A DNA stretch of 64,000 nucleotides from RU20A sp042610495. Lineage in GTDB: Bacteria; Pseudomonadota; Alphaproteobacteria; Rhizobiales; Rhizobiaceae. The stretch is from positions 109,207 through 173,206 of the forward strand of contig NZ_JBHGAP010000010.1 of assembly GCF_042610495.1 (NCBI RefSeq), written 5' to 3'. Positions 26,279 through 36,462 of the stretch are shown in pieces. A program made the translations under genes and the position numbers. The notes under the pieces are model-generated. The model had not been told where the DNA came from, ran no database searches, and saw nothing but the letters and a program-made list of their open reading frames with translations. Position 1 is the first letter of the stretch, and each line of letters begins with the position of its first letter.

Positions 26279-26352
26279 TGGCTGTCAAGACCCCCATTTG
26301 AAGCGAAATTTGGCGTGCAAAAAGGGGATGGACAAAAATCCGAAGCTGAATA

Positions 26353-26366
26353 TGTTATCGATAACA
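26353..26366. promoter_or_regulatory. LacI/GntR-type operator 2 in the divergent control region
   Basis: TGTTATCGATAACA is a perfect 14-bp palindrome, 65 bases upstream of the plus-strand dehydrogenase start. Centre-to-centre distance to operator 1 is 88 bp, which would allow looping by a tetrameric or paired dimeric repressor. Confidence 0.82.
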
Positions 26367-26430
26367 CGAACAGGCAAGGCCCAAATGCCGTCACGGCATG
26401 GAGAGGCCCGAAGAGACACGAGGAAACGCC

Positions 26431-27402
26431 ATGACCGACCCGATCCCCACACCGGCGACCCCGATCGACATTCTGCAGGTCGGCCCCTATCCCGCCTGGG
26501 ACGAGGAGCGCCTGAACGCGCATTTCACCATGCATCGCTACTTCGAAGCGGCAAACAAGGCGGCCTTTCTGGCCGAGCGTGGTGCCAATATCCGGGGGAT
26601 CGCGACCCGCGGCGAACTCGGTGCCAGCCGGGTGATGATCGAGGCCCTGCCAAAGCTCGAGGTCATCTCCGTCTACGGCGTCGGCTATGATGCCGTTGAT
26701 CTTGTCGCGGCAAAGGAGCGCGGTATCCGCGTCACCAATACGCCGGACGTGCTCACCAAGGATGTCGCCGACCTCGGCGTCGCGATGATGCTGGCGCAGG
26801 CGCGCGGCATGATCGGCGGTGAAGCCTGGGTGAAGAGCGGCAACTGGGCAAGCCAGGGCCTCTATCCGCTGAAGAGCCGCGTTCATGGCAAGCGCGTCGG
26901 CATTCTCGGCCTCGGCCGCATCGGCTACGAGGTCGCGCGCCGCCTGGTCGGCTTTGACATGCAGATCGCCTATAGCGACACGGGACCGAAGGACTTCGCG
27001 AGCGACTGGCGCTTCATCGCAGACCCGGTCGCACTGGCCGCGGAGAGCGACTTCCTCTTCGTTACGCTCGCGGCGTCGGCCGCCACACGCCACATCGTCG
27101 GCCGCGAAGTAATCGCCGCGCTCGGGCCGGAGGGGATGCTGATCAACATTTCCCGCGCCTCCAACATCGACGAGGAGGCGCTGCTGGACGCCCTGGAAAC
27201 GAAGGCGCTCGGCTCGGCCGCCCTCGATGTCTTCGAGGGCGAACCGAAGCTCAATCCGCGCTTCCTTGCGCTCGACAACGTGCTTTTGCAGCCGCACATG
27301 GCATCCGGCACGGTGGAGACCCGCAAGGCGATGGGCAAGCTCGTCTTCGACAATCTCTCCGCCCATTTCGCAGGCCAGCCGCTGCCGACGCCGGTTCTCT
27401 AA
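26431..27402 (+). CDS. D-isomer-specific 2-hydroxyacid dehydrogenase (2-ketogluconate reductase-like)
   Basis: A 323-residue NAD(P)-dependent dehydrogenase. The start at 26431 has AGGAAA upstream. The nucleotide-binding motif GLGRIGYEVARR, the catalytic Arg in NISRASNIDE, the Glu in DVFEGEPKLNP and the His in LQPHMASGT are all present, so it should be active. Related GhrB/TkrA enzymes reduce 2-keto-aldonates to aldonates. It is the first gene of the plus-strand arm and is followed after 10 bp by the idonate dehydrogenase gene. Confidence 0.9.
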   Translation: MTDPIPTPATPIDILQVGPYPAWDEERLNAHFTMHRYFEAANKAAFLAERGANIRGIATRGELGASRVMIEALPKLEVISVYGVGYDAVDLVAAKERGIRVTNTPDVLTKDVADLGVAMMLAQARGMIGGEAWVKSGNWASQGLYPLKSRVHGKRVGILGLGRIGYEVARRLVGFDMQIAYSDTGPKDFASDWRFIADPVALAAESDFLFVTLAASAATRHIVGREVIAALGPEGMLINISRASNIDEEALLDALETKALGSAALDVFEGEPKLNPRFLALDNVLLQPHMASGTVETRKAMGKLVFDNLSAHFAGQPLPTPVL

Positions 27403-27412
27403 GGATTTCGCG

Positions 27413-28444
27413 ATGAAGACGATCGTCATCCACGCCGCCAAGGATCTGCGCCTCGAAGATCGCCCGGCGGAACCGCCGGGGCCGGGCGAGGTGGAGATCC
27501 GCCTTGCCGCCGGCGGCATCTGCGGCTCGGACCTGCATTATTACAATCACGGCGGTTTCGGCACGGTGCGGCTGAAGGAACCGATGATCTTGGGACACGA
27601 GGTCGCCGGCCATGTCGCGGCGCTGGGGGAGGGGGTCTCGGATCTCGCCATCGGCGATCTCGTCGCCGTCTCGCCCTCGCGCCCCTGCGGCGCTTGCGAC
27701 TACTGCCTGAAGGGCCTGCCGAACCATTGCTTCAACATGCGCTTCTACGGCTCGGCCATGCCCTTCCCGCACATCCAGGGCGCCTTTCGCGAACGGCTTG
27801 TCGCCAGGGCGAGCCAGTGCGTGAAGGCCGAGGGCCTCTCGGCGGGCGAGGCGGCCATGGCCGAACCGCTTTCGGTCACGCTGCACGCCACGCGCCGCGC
27901 CGGCGAGATGCTGGGCAAGCGCGTGCTCGTCACCGGCTGCGGCCCGATCGGCACGCTCTCGATTCTCGCGGCCCGCCGGGCAGGAGCAGCCGAGATCGTC
28001 GCGGCCGATCTGTCTGAGCGCGCGCTCGGCTTTGCGCGCGCTGTCGGCGCCGATCACACGATCGACCTTTCGAAGGACCGGGACGGTCTTGCGCCCTACG
28101 CCGCCAACAAGGGCACGTTCGACGTGCTCTACGAATGCTCCGGCGCCCAGCCCGCGCTCGTGGCGGGCATACAGGCGCTGAAGCCGCGCGGCGTCATCGT
28201 CCAGCTTGGCCTTGGTGGCGAGATGACGCTTCCGATGATGGCGATCACCGCCAAGGAACTCGACCTGCGCGGCTCCTTCCGCTTCCACGAGGAATTCGCC
28301 GTGGCCGTGAAGCTGATGCAGGGCGGCCTGATCGACGTGAAACCGCTGATCACCCACACGCTGCCGCTCACCGAAGCGCACCGCGCCTTCGAGATCGCGT
28401 CGGACAAGACACAATCGATGAAGACGCAGATCGCCTTCGCCTGA
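27413..28444 (+). CDS. idnD: Zinc-dependent L-idonate 5-dehydrogenase
   Basis: A 343-residue medium-chain alcohol dehydrogenase. The catalytic zinc site shows in GGICGSDLHYYNHGGFG and GHEVAGHV; the structural zinc site has CGACDYCLKGLPNHC. A Rossmann motif VTGCGPIGTL follows. The HYYNHGGFG motif is typical of L-idonate 5-dehydrogenases (IdnD), which interconvert L-idonate and 5-keto-D-gluconate. Neighbouring SDR and gluconokinase genes complete that route. Confidence 0.9.
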   Translation: MKTIVIHAAKDLRLEDRPAEPPGPGEVEIRLAAGGICGSDLHYYNHGGFGTVRLKEPMILGHEVAGHVAALGEGVSDLAIGDLVAVSPSRPCGACDYCLKGLPNHCFNMRFYGSAMPFPHIQGAFRERLVARASQCVKAEGLSAGEAAMAEPLSVTLHATRRAGEMLGKRVLVTGCGPIGTLSILAARRAGAAEIVAADLSERALGFARAVGADHTIDLSKDRDGLAPYAANKGTFDVLYECSGAQPALVAGIQALKPRGVIVQLGLGGEMTLPMMAITAKELDLRGSFRFHEEFAVAVKLMQGGLIDVKPLITHTLPLTEAHRAFEIASDKTQSMKTQIAFA

Positions 28445-28495
28445 AGCTGCCGAACGCTCTAAGTTCGCAGTTCCGACCAACAGAGACTTGATACA

Positions 28496-29251
28496 ATGAG
28501 CATCACCCTCTTCGACCTCACCGGCAAACGCGCGCTCGTCACAGGCTCCTCGCAGGGCATCGGCCTGGCACTCGCCAAGGGCATGGCGGCTGCCGGCGCC
28601 GAGATCATCCTCAACGGTCGCGATGAAGCAAAGCTTGCTGCCGCGGCAGCCGAAATCGGCGCAGCCCATACGCTTGCCTTCGACGCAACCGACCACGCCG
28701 CCGCCCGCGCCGCCGTCGACCGCTTCGAGGCCGAGATCGGCGCCATCGACATCCTCGTCAACAATGCCGGCATGCAGCACCGCACGCCGCTCGAGGATTT
28801 CCCGGCCGATGCCTTCGAGCGGCTGATGCGCACCAATGTCTCCAGCGTCTTCAATGTCGGTCAGGCCGTCGCCCGCCACATGATCGCGCGTGGCGCCGGC
28901 AAGATCATCAACATCGCAAGTGTCCAGACGGCACTCGCGCGCCCCGGCATCGCGCCCTATACCGCCACCAAGGGTGCGGTCGCCAACCTCACCAAGGGCA
29001 TGGCGACCGACTGGGCGAAATACGGACTGCAATGCAACGCCATCGCACCCGGCTATTTCGACACGCCCCTGAATGCGGCGCTGGTTTCCGATCCGGCCTT
29101 CACCACCTGGCTGGAGAAGCGCACGCCGGCCGGGCGCTGGGGCAATGTCGACGAACTCGTCGGCGCCTGCATCTTCCTGGCGTCGGGCGCATCCTCCTTC
29201 GTCAACGGCCATGTGCTGTTCGTCGATGGCGGCATCACGGCTTCGCTCTGA
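28496..29251 (+). CDS. idnO: Gluconate 5-dehydrogenase-type SDR
   Basis: A 251-residue short-chain dehydrogenase. Cofactor motif TGSSQGIG, NNAG at about 88-91, catalytic Ser in ASVQTA and the YTATK pair are intact. Members of this subgroup (IdnO) reduce 5-keto-D-gluconate to D-gluconate in the cytoplasm. The stop overlaps the start of gluconokinase by one base (TGATG). The 51-bp gap from idnD and a weak ribosome site suggest lower translation or an extra start signal. Confidence 0.88.
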   Translation: MSITLFDLTGKRALVTGSSQGIGLALAKGMAAAGAEIILNGRDEAKLAAAAAEIGAAHTLAFDATDHAAARAAVDRFEAEIGAIDILVNNAGMQHRTPLEDFPADAFERLMRTNVSSVFNVGQAVARHMIARGAGKIINIASVQTALARPGIAPYTATKGAVANLTKGMATDWAKYGLQCNAIAPGYFDTPLNAALVSDPAFTTWLEKRTPAGRWGNVDELVGACIFLASGASSFVNGHVLFVDGGITASL

Positions 29252-29769
29252 TGACGGCCTCCCCTTCCATCCTGCGGGTGGTGCTGATGGGCGTCGCCGG
29301 CTGCGGCAAGTCCGCCGTCGGCGCGGCGCTCGCGACACGCCTTGGCGCCACCTATGTCGATGGCGACGACCTGCATCCGCAGGCCAATATCGAGAAGATG
29401 CGCCGCGGCGAACCGCTTGAGGATGCCGACCGCTGGCCCTGGCTGACGCTGGTCGGGCGCCGGCTTGGCGCGACGCATGGCGACCTCCTTCTCGGCTGCT
29501 CGGCGCTGAAACGCGCCTACCGCGACCTGATCCGTGCCGAGGCCGACGCGCCCGTGACCTTCGTGCATCTGTCGGGAAGCCGGGAGCTCATCGCCCGCCG
29601 CATGGGTGCGCGCACCGGCCATTTCATGCCGACCAGCCTGATCGACAGCCAGTTCGCAACGCTCGAACCGCCGGGCGTCGACGAAAACGCCATCACCGTC
29701 GATATCGACGCGCCCCTGGACACGATCGTCGCGACGATCGCTGCCCGCCTTCAGGAGAGACAGTCATGA
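29251..29769 (+). CDS. gntK: Gluconokinase
   Basis: A 172-residue P-loop kinase that phosphorylates D-gluconate to 6-phosphogluconate. P-loop GVAGCGKS at residues 14-21; the family motif YVDGDDLHPQANIEKM and CSALKRAYRD are present, with PTSLIDSQFATLE near the C-terminus. ATG at 29251 overlaps the previous stop; its own stop overlaps the next start (ATGA). Confidence 0.95.
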   Translation: MTASPSILRVVLMGVAGCGKSAVGAALATRLGATYVDGDDLHPQANIEKMRRGEPLEDADRWPWLTLVGRRLGATHGDLLLGCSALKRAYRDLIRAEADAPVTFVHLSGSRELIARRMGARTGHFMPTSLIDSQFATLEPPGVDENAITVDIDAPLDTIVATIAARLQERQS

Positions 29770-30653
29770 CAAACAGGGTCGCGCTGATCGGCGCCGGCGC
29801 CATGGGGGGCGCCATCGGCACCCGCCTTGCCGAAACCGGCAATCACCTGACGGTCTTCGATCCAGACCCGGCCAAACGCGCCGTTCTGGTCGAGAAGGGC
29901 GCCCATGAGGCGACGTCTGCGGCCGAAGCGGCAGCGGCGAGCGACTATGTCATCCTCAGCCTCAATGCCCCGGCCATCGTCCGCAAGGCCGTGTTCGGCG
30001 ACGGTGGCGTGGCGGCCGGTGCCAAGGCAGGAACACTCATCATCGACATGTCGTCCATCGATCCCGATGCGACGAAGGAACTGGCGGCTGACGCTGCCGC
30101 TCACGGATTGCGCTGGGTGGACAGCCCGCTCTCGGGCGGTGCACCGAAGGCGCTGGTCGGCCAGCTCACACTCATGGCCGGGGGCGCGTCCGAGGATGTC
30201 GCGGATGCCCATACGGTGCTCCGCCACGTCGCCAGCAACTACACCCATATGGGGCCGGTCGGCGCGGGGCAGACGACGAAGCTGATCAACCAGGTACTCT
30301 GCGGCCTCGGCTTCCTCGCCGTCGCGGAAGCCACGCAGCTGGCGCTCGATGCCGGCGTCGATGCCGCCAAGATTCCCCAGGCATTGAAAGGCGGACGCGC
30401 CGACAGCGCCATCCTTCAGGAATACATGCCGCGCTTCGTGACGAAGGATTACCGCCGCACGGGCCGCATCGACAACATGGTGAAGGACCTGAACGGCGCG
30501 CAGGATCTGGCGCGCCGCACCAACACCGCCATGCCGCTGACGGCGGCCTGCGCCGAAATCCACCGCATGCTGACGGCCGCCGGCCTCGGTGGCGAGGACC
30601 AGGCGGCACTGATGGAATTCTTCCGGGGACCGAACAAGGAGCACTTCTCATGA
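29766..30653 (+). CDS. NAD-dependent beta-hydroxyacid dehydrogenase
   Basis: A 295-residue member of the 3-hydroxyisobutyrate/tartronate-semialdehyde/threonate dehydrogenase family. N-terminal LIGAGAMGGAIGTRL binds NAD; DSPLSGGAPKA is the substrate loop and GAGQTTKLINQ holds the catalytic lysine; KDLNGAQDLA closes the active site. It acts on a short beta-hydroxyacid or a keto-aldonate derivative; the exact substrate cannot be told. Coupled by 4-bp overlaps to the genes on both sides. Confidence 0.9.
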   Translation: MTNRVALIGAGAMGGAIGTRLAETGNHLTVFDPDPAKRAVLVEKGAHEATSAAEAAAASDYVILSLNAPAIVRKAVFGDGGVAAGAKAGTLIIDMSSIDPDATKELAADAAAHGLRWVDSPLSGGAPKALVGQLTLMAGGASEDVADAHTVLRHVASNYTHMGPVGAGQTTKLINQVLCGLGFLAVAEATQLALDAGVDAAKIPQALKGGRADSAILQEYMPRFVTKDYRRTGRIDNMVKDLNGAQDLARRTNTAMPLTAACAEIHRMLTAAGLGGEDQAALMEFFRGPNKEHFS

Positions 30654-30982
30654 TCACCCGCTACGCACTCTTCGAAGGCACCGTGAAAGAGGGCCAAACG
30701 GACGCTTTCCGCAAGGCGGTGATGGACCGCATCCTGCCGAAGTGGAAGCAGTTTCCAAAGGCGACCGATGTCCGCGTCTCCTTCGCCGAGGCCCGTGACG
30801 ATGGCGCGCCGGAATATCCGATGATCCTCGCAATCAACTACCCCGACCTCACCGCCGTCGAGGAAGCACTGGCGAGCCCCGTCAGAACCGAAGCGCGCGC
30901 CGCGACCGAAGCCGTGCTCTCCGAATTCTTCGTCGGCCGCATCCACCACCACGTGACACTCGCCAACGAATTTTCGCTCTGA
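30650..30982 (+). CDS. Small alpha/beta-barrel (Dabb/EthD-like) protein
   Basis: A 110-residue protein beginning ITRYALFEGTVKEGQ and including FVGRIHHHVTLANEF. The pattern, a beta strand, a long helix with a W-K-Q-F segment, and another strand, resembles the dimeric ferredoxin-like barrel of stress-responsive Dabb/EthD proteins. Its overlap with the dehydrogenase gene (ATGA) implies a role with the catabolic enzymes. The specific function is not known. Confidence 0.7.
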   Translation: MITRYALFEGTVKEGQTDAFRKAVMDRILPKWKQFPKATDVRVSFAEARDDGAPEYPMILAINYPDLTAVEEALASPVRTEARAATEAVLSEFFVGRIHHHVTLANEFSL

Positions 30983-30995
30983 GGCGAAATCTCCG

Positions 30996-31020
30996 CGAAG
31001 GGCGGCCGGGCGGCCCTTCG
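30996..31020 (+). terminator. Hairpin after the sugar-acid operon
   Basis: Stem CGAAGGGC/GCCCTTCG with a GC-rich loop, 13 bases past the last stop. There is no T-run, so it may act as a weak or factor-assisted terminator that separates the catabolic operon from bchI. Confidence 0.5.
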
Positions 31021-31024
31021 GATC

Positions 31025-31042
31025 TGTCAACAAATCTTAACT
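31025..31042. promoter_or_regulatory. Degenerate PpsR/CrtJ half-site upstream of bchI
   Basis: TGTCAACAAATCTTAACT follows TGT-N12-ACA with one mismatch in the last base. It lies 26 bp upstream of the perfect site at 31069-31086. Weak on its own. Confidence 0.35.
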
Positions 31043-31068
31043 TGCCCCTTCAAAAGACCGCGAAGAGG

Positions 31069-31086
31069 TGTCAATGTATGTTGACA
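31069..31086. promoter_or_regulatory. PpsR/CrtJ site upstream of bchI
   Basis: TGTCAATGTATGTTGACA matches the PpsR/CrtJ motif TGT-N12-ACA exactly and with the usual TGTCA/TGACA arms. It lies 22 bases upstream of bchI, where a bound repressor would block transcription of bchIDO-crtIB under oxygen. The regulator gene is not in the window. Confidence 0.85.
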
Positions 31087-31108
31087 CTTCTCAACCGAGG
31101 TCTGGCCC

Positions 31109-32146
31109 ATGCTGAAGCCCTTTCCCTTCTCCGCGATCGTCGGGCAGGAGGACATGAAGAAGGCGCTGCTCATGGCGGCGGTGGAACCGCTTCTGGGCGG
31201 GGTGCTGATCTTCGGGGATCGCGGCACGGGAAAATCGACCGCGGTCCGGGCGCTCGCAGCCCTGCTGCCGTCCATCGAGACGCGGCAGGGATGCCGCTAT
31301 CATTGCCTGCCGGACGAGCCGCAGGCGGCCTGTCCCGTCTGTTCGGCGCCGGGTGCGCAGCGCAAGCTGAAGGTCGTCGCGGTGCCGGCCCCCATGGTGG
31401 ACCTGCCGCTCGGCGCCACCGAGGACCGGGTCTGTGGCGCGCTGGATATCGAGACGGCGCTGATCTCGGGCGAAAAGCGCTTCGAGCCGGGCCTGCTTGC
31501 CGCCGCCAATCGCGGCTTTCTCTATGTGGATGAGGTCAATCTTCTCGAAGACCATCTCGTAGACCTGCTCCTGGATGCGGCGGCATCCGGCGTCAATGTG
31601 GTGGAGCGCGAGGGCCTGAGTGTGCGCCATGCGGCCCGTTTCGTGCTGGTCGGCAGCGGCAATCCGGAGGAAGGAGACCTGCGCCCGCAGCTTCTCGATC
31701 GTTTCGGGCTCGCCGTCGACATCCGCACGCTCGACAATCTCCAGCAGCGCATCGAGGTGATCCGCAGGCGCGATGCCTTCGAGACCGATCCGCAGGCCTT
31801 TGCCGACAGCTGGGCCCGCAAGGAAGCGGCGATCCGCAAGAGCGTCGTGTCGGCACGGTCGCTGCTGCGCAGCGTCGTCATCTCCGACGTTATTCTCACC
31901 CGCATGTCGCAGCTGTGCATGCGTCTCGGCATCGACGGCATGCGCGGCGAGCTGACGCTGATGCGCGCCACCCGTGCCGCCGCGGCCCTCGACGGCCGCG
32001 AGGCGGTGAGCTGGGCCGATGTCGAGGAGATCGCGCCGATGGTGCTCTGCCACCGTCTTCGCCGGGATCCGCTCGACGATGCCGGCAGCGCGCCGCGCAT
32101 CGAGCGCGCACTCGCCGCACTCGACACGGTCCACGCCCATGGATGA
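31109..32146 (+). CDS. bchI: BchI, magnesium-chelatase ATPase subunit I
   Basis: A 345-residue AAA+ ATPase. Walker A GDRGTGKST lies at 36-44, an inserted YHCLPDEPQAACPVC segment follows, Walker B is FLYVDEVNLLEDH, and VGSGNPEEGDLRPQLLDRFG contains sensor and arginine-finger residues. Together with BchD and BchH it inserts magnesium into protoporphyrin IX, the first committed bacteriochlorophyll step. It begins with GAGG upstream and is the first gene of the bchIDO-crtIB unit. Its end overlaps bchD by 8 bp. Confidence 0.97.
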   Translation: MLKPFPFSAIVGQEDMKKALLMAAVEPLLGGVLIFGDRGTGKSTAVRALAALLPSIETRQGCRYHCLPDEPQAACPVCSAPGAQRKLKVVAVPAPMVDLPLGATEDRVCGALDIETALISGEKRFEPGLLAAANRGFLYVDEVNLLEDHLVDLLLDAAASGVNVVEREGLSVRHAARFVLVGSGNPEEGDLRPQLLDRFGLAVDIRTLDNLQQRIEVIRRRDAFETDPQAFADSWARKEAAIRKSVVSARSLLRSVVISDVILTRMSQLCMRLGIDGMRGELTLMRATRAAAALDGREAVSWADVEEIAPMVLCHRLRRDPLDDAGSAPRIERALAALDTVHAHG

Positions 32147-33947
32147 TGTCGGCGCCCGCGGCGCGTTCCAGGCGGCCATGCAGGCAAGTGGCGAAGAGCG
32201 CTGGTCGGATGCGCTGCTCGCCATTGCCGTGCTCTCGGCCGGACGCGGCGCGCTGGGTGGTCTCTGGCTCACGGCCCGTGCAAGCGGCGTGCGCGATGCC
32301 TTCATCGATCGCCTGATGGCCGCTTTCGGCCCCGGCCTGCCGGTCCGTCGTTTTCCGCCGGGCAGCGGCAGCGATGCCCTGTTTGCCCGTCTCGACCTCG
32401 CCGCCACGGCGCGGCTTGGACGGCCGATGCTGCAGGACGGTCTTCTCGACACCTGCCGAGGCGGCATTCTGGTCGTGCCCATGGCCGAACGGCTGGAACC
32501 CGGCGCGGCTGCGGCGCTGGCTGGCGGTCTGGATGACCGGACGGTCACCGTGCTCGCCCTCGACGAAGCCGCGGAGACGGACGACGCCCCGCCAGCCGTG
32601 CTCACCGAACGGCTGGCGCTGCATGTCAGCCTCGATGGCATCCCGCTGTCGGCCACCCGTCCCGCACCGTCGCCGCGTGGCCACCGAACCGCTTGCGAGT
32701 GGCAGGCCGTCGGCATCAAGAACGGGCTCCTGGAGCAGATGCTGGCGCTGGCGGTTTCCGCCGGCCATCGCTCGGCCCGCGCCCATTTCCAGCTCTTCAC
32801 CGTCAGCCGCATTCTTGCTGCGCTCGCCGGGCGCCGGCAGGTGCGGCCGGAGGATGCGGTGACGGCGCTGCGGCTCTGCCTCGGTATCCGCCTGCTCTCC
32901 GCCGAGCCGCCCGGCGAGACCGCTCCGCCACCGCCCCACTCCAATGCTGTCCCAGATGGCTCGTCGCCGCCTGACCACGAGCCGCCGCCTTCCCCGGACA
33001 CGGCCGAACCGCCGCAGGCACGCCCGCCGGCCGCACCTGCCGATCCGTTGAGCCTGCTCGAAGCCGCGGTTGCGCAAGGAACCATAGACGGCCTCTCGCT
33101 CGTCGTCTCCGAACGGGCGTCACGGCAGGCCAAACGCGCCGGCAAGGCGGGCGCGGAGATGCGCAAGGCCCGGCGCGGCCGTCCCTATACGACAGGGGCG
33201 ACAGCGCCGTTTCCCGACGCGCGGCCGGATATCGCCGCGACGCTGCGCGCCGCAGCACCCTGGCAGCGGCTGCGGGCTGCCGCGCCATCATCTCCGCTGG
33301 CCAGCAACGAAGAGCTCGGCCGGCAACGCCCCAATCTGCGCAAATCCGATTTCCGCTATCATCGCCGTAGGCATGCCAGCCCCTCCACCGCGATCTTCGT
33401 GGTCGATGCGTCCGGCTCCACCGCGCTCGATCGCCTCGGCGAAACCAAGGGCGCGATCGAGCAGCTGCTGGCGCGCTGCTATGTGCGCCGCGACGAGGTG
33501 GCGCTGATCGCCTTCCGCGCCGAAGGTGCTGACCTGCTCCTGCCGCCGACCCGCTCGCTCGCCGCCGCCAAGCGCCGCCTGTCCGCCCTTCCCGGTGGCG
33601 GGCCGACACCGCTGGCGGCGGGGCTAAAAATGGGGCTCGAACTGGCGCTGTCGGTGCGCCGCCGGGGCAACACGCCGCTGGTGGTGGTGCTGACCGACGG
33701 GGCGGGCAATGTCGCACTTGGCGGCGAGGCAGACCGCCCGCTCGCGGCCCGGCAGGCGGAGGACATCGCCCGGCATTATCGCGCCGAGGCTCTCACGACG
33801 ATCTGCGTGGACATTGCACGCCGGCCGCGCCCGGCGGTCGCAACCCTTGCCGGCCAGCTGGGGGCCGAGCTGCATGTGCTGCGCCAGTCCGCGGCGGCCA
33901 GCCTCTCCGCCCTCGTCAACACCGCCATGACAGGCGCACGGCCATGA
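32139..33947 (+). CDS. bchD: BchD, magnesium-chelatase subunit D
   Basis: A 602-residue protein: a degenerate AAA+ domain (about 1-260), a proline-rich acidic linker (about 265-300, PPPHSNAVPDGSSPP), and a C-terminal integrin-I/VWA domain with the MIDAS motif FVVDASGSTALDR (Asp, Ser, Ser). I chose the ATG at 32139, which overlaps the bchI end. BchD forms the platform complex with BchI. The end overlaps bchO by 4 bp. Confidence 0.96.
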   Translation: MDDVGARGAFQAAMQASGEERWSDALLAIAVLSAGRGALGGLWLTARASGVRDAFIDRLMAAFGPGLPVRRFPPGSGSDALFARLDLAATARLGRPMLQDGLLDTCRGGILVVPMAERLEPGAAAALAGGLDDRTVTVLALDEAAETDDAPPAVLTERLALHVSLDGIPLSATRPAPSPRGHRTACEWQAVGIKNGLLEQMLALAVSAGHRSARAHFQLFTVSRILAALAGRRQVRPEDAVTALRLCLGIRLLSAEPPGETAPPPPHSNAVPDGSSPPDHEPPPSPDTAEPPQARPPAAPADPLSLLEAAVAQGTIDGLSLVVSERASRQAKRAGKAGAEMRKARRGRPYTTGATAPFPDARPDIAATLRAAAPWQRLRAAAPSSPLASNEELGRQRPNLRKSDFRYHRRRHASPSTAIFVVDASGSTALDRLGETKGAIEQLLARCYVRRDEVALIAFRAEGADLLLPPTRSLAAAKRRLSALPGGGPTPLAAGLKMGLELALSVRRRGNTPLVVVLTDGAGNVALGGEADRPLAARQAEDIARHYRAEALTTICVDIARRPRPAVATLAGQLGAELHVLRQSAAASLSALVNTAMTGARP

Positions 33948-34905
33948 GCGCGCGCCTCGCTCCCGCCGATCGCTGGCTCGACTGGACGACGGACGGTCGG
34001 GACTGGCCGCATCGCGACATCAGCCGCTTCGTCGAGGCGGGCGGGCTGTCCTTCCATATCCAGATCGCCGGCCCCGAAGCCGCACCCGTTCTCCTGCTGC
34101 TGCACGGCACCGGCGCATCCAGCCATTCGTGGCGGCATGTGCTGCCGATCCTTGCCAGACGCTACCGGCTTCTGGTGCCGGATCTGCCCTGCCACGGCTT
34201 CACCCGGCCACAGACCGGCACGGCCGATCTCTCTCTGCCGGGCATGACGGCGGCCCTCCTCGCGCTGCTCGCCATCCCCGGCGTGGTGCCCGCTGCAATC
34301 ATCGGCCACTCGGCCGGGGCTGCCATCGCCGTCTCGCTCGCCAGCGCGATTTCGGCGCGTGAGGGCAGCGCGGCCACATCCGGCCAGCCCACACACGGAA
34401 ACCCCACACCCGCCGTCATCGGCATCAACGGCGCGTTCCTCCCCATCCGTGGCGATCGGCTGTTTTCTCCGATGGCGAAGGCCCTGTTTTCCAGCGGGAT
34501 CTCGGCGCGGATGTTCGCCCTTCTGGCGCGCGCCACGCCGCTCGGCGGCAATCTTCTGGCCGCGACGGGATCGGCGATCGACCCCGGCGGCGCGGCACTC
34601 TATCGCCGGCTGCTGACGTCCTCAGGTCATGTGCGCGGGGCGCTTGGCATGATGGCCTCCTGGGATCTGCAGCGCTTCGATCGTCTGCTGACCGCCTTTC
34701 GCGCGCCGCTCACCCTGATTGCCGCCGAGGATGACCCCATGGTTCCGGCTGCCAACTCCGCGCATGCCGCAGGTCTTGCGCCGCGCGGACGATTGATGCG
34801 CATGCCGTCAGGCGGGCATCTCGTGCATGAGACGGCAGCCGAGACGGTTTGCCGGATGATCGAAACCGCGCTCGACAGCGAGCGCCCGGCCGGGGCGGAT
34901 GCAGC

Positions 34906-34909
<4 letters not shown>
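33944..34909 (+). CDS. bchO: BchO, alpha/beta-hydrolase accessory to Mg chelatase
   Basis: A 321-residue alpha/beta-hydrolase. The oxyanion region LLLHGTGASSHSW, the nucleophile elbow IGHSAGAAI and a late His in SGGHLVHE are seen. BchO proteins are encoded beside bchID and are annotated as magnesium-chelatase accessory proteins with an unknown reaction. It overlaps both neighbours by 4 bp. Confidence 0.93.

Positions 34910-36458
<1,549 letters not shown>

Positions 36459-36462
<4 letters not shown>

Noticed and set aside
26227..27519. Upstream extension of the ABC ATPase frame to 927 codons
   Set aside because: The extension is antisense to the 2-hydroxyacid dehydrogenase and crosses the operator region; the ATG at 26226 has a good ribosome site.
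27251..29338. Minus-strand frame of 695 codons
   Set aside because: Antisense to idnD and idnO, which carry complete catalytic motifs.
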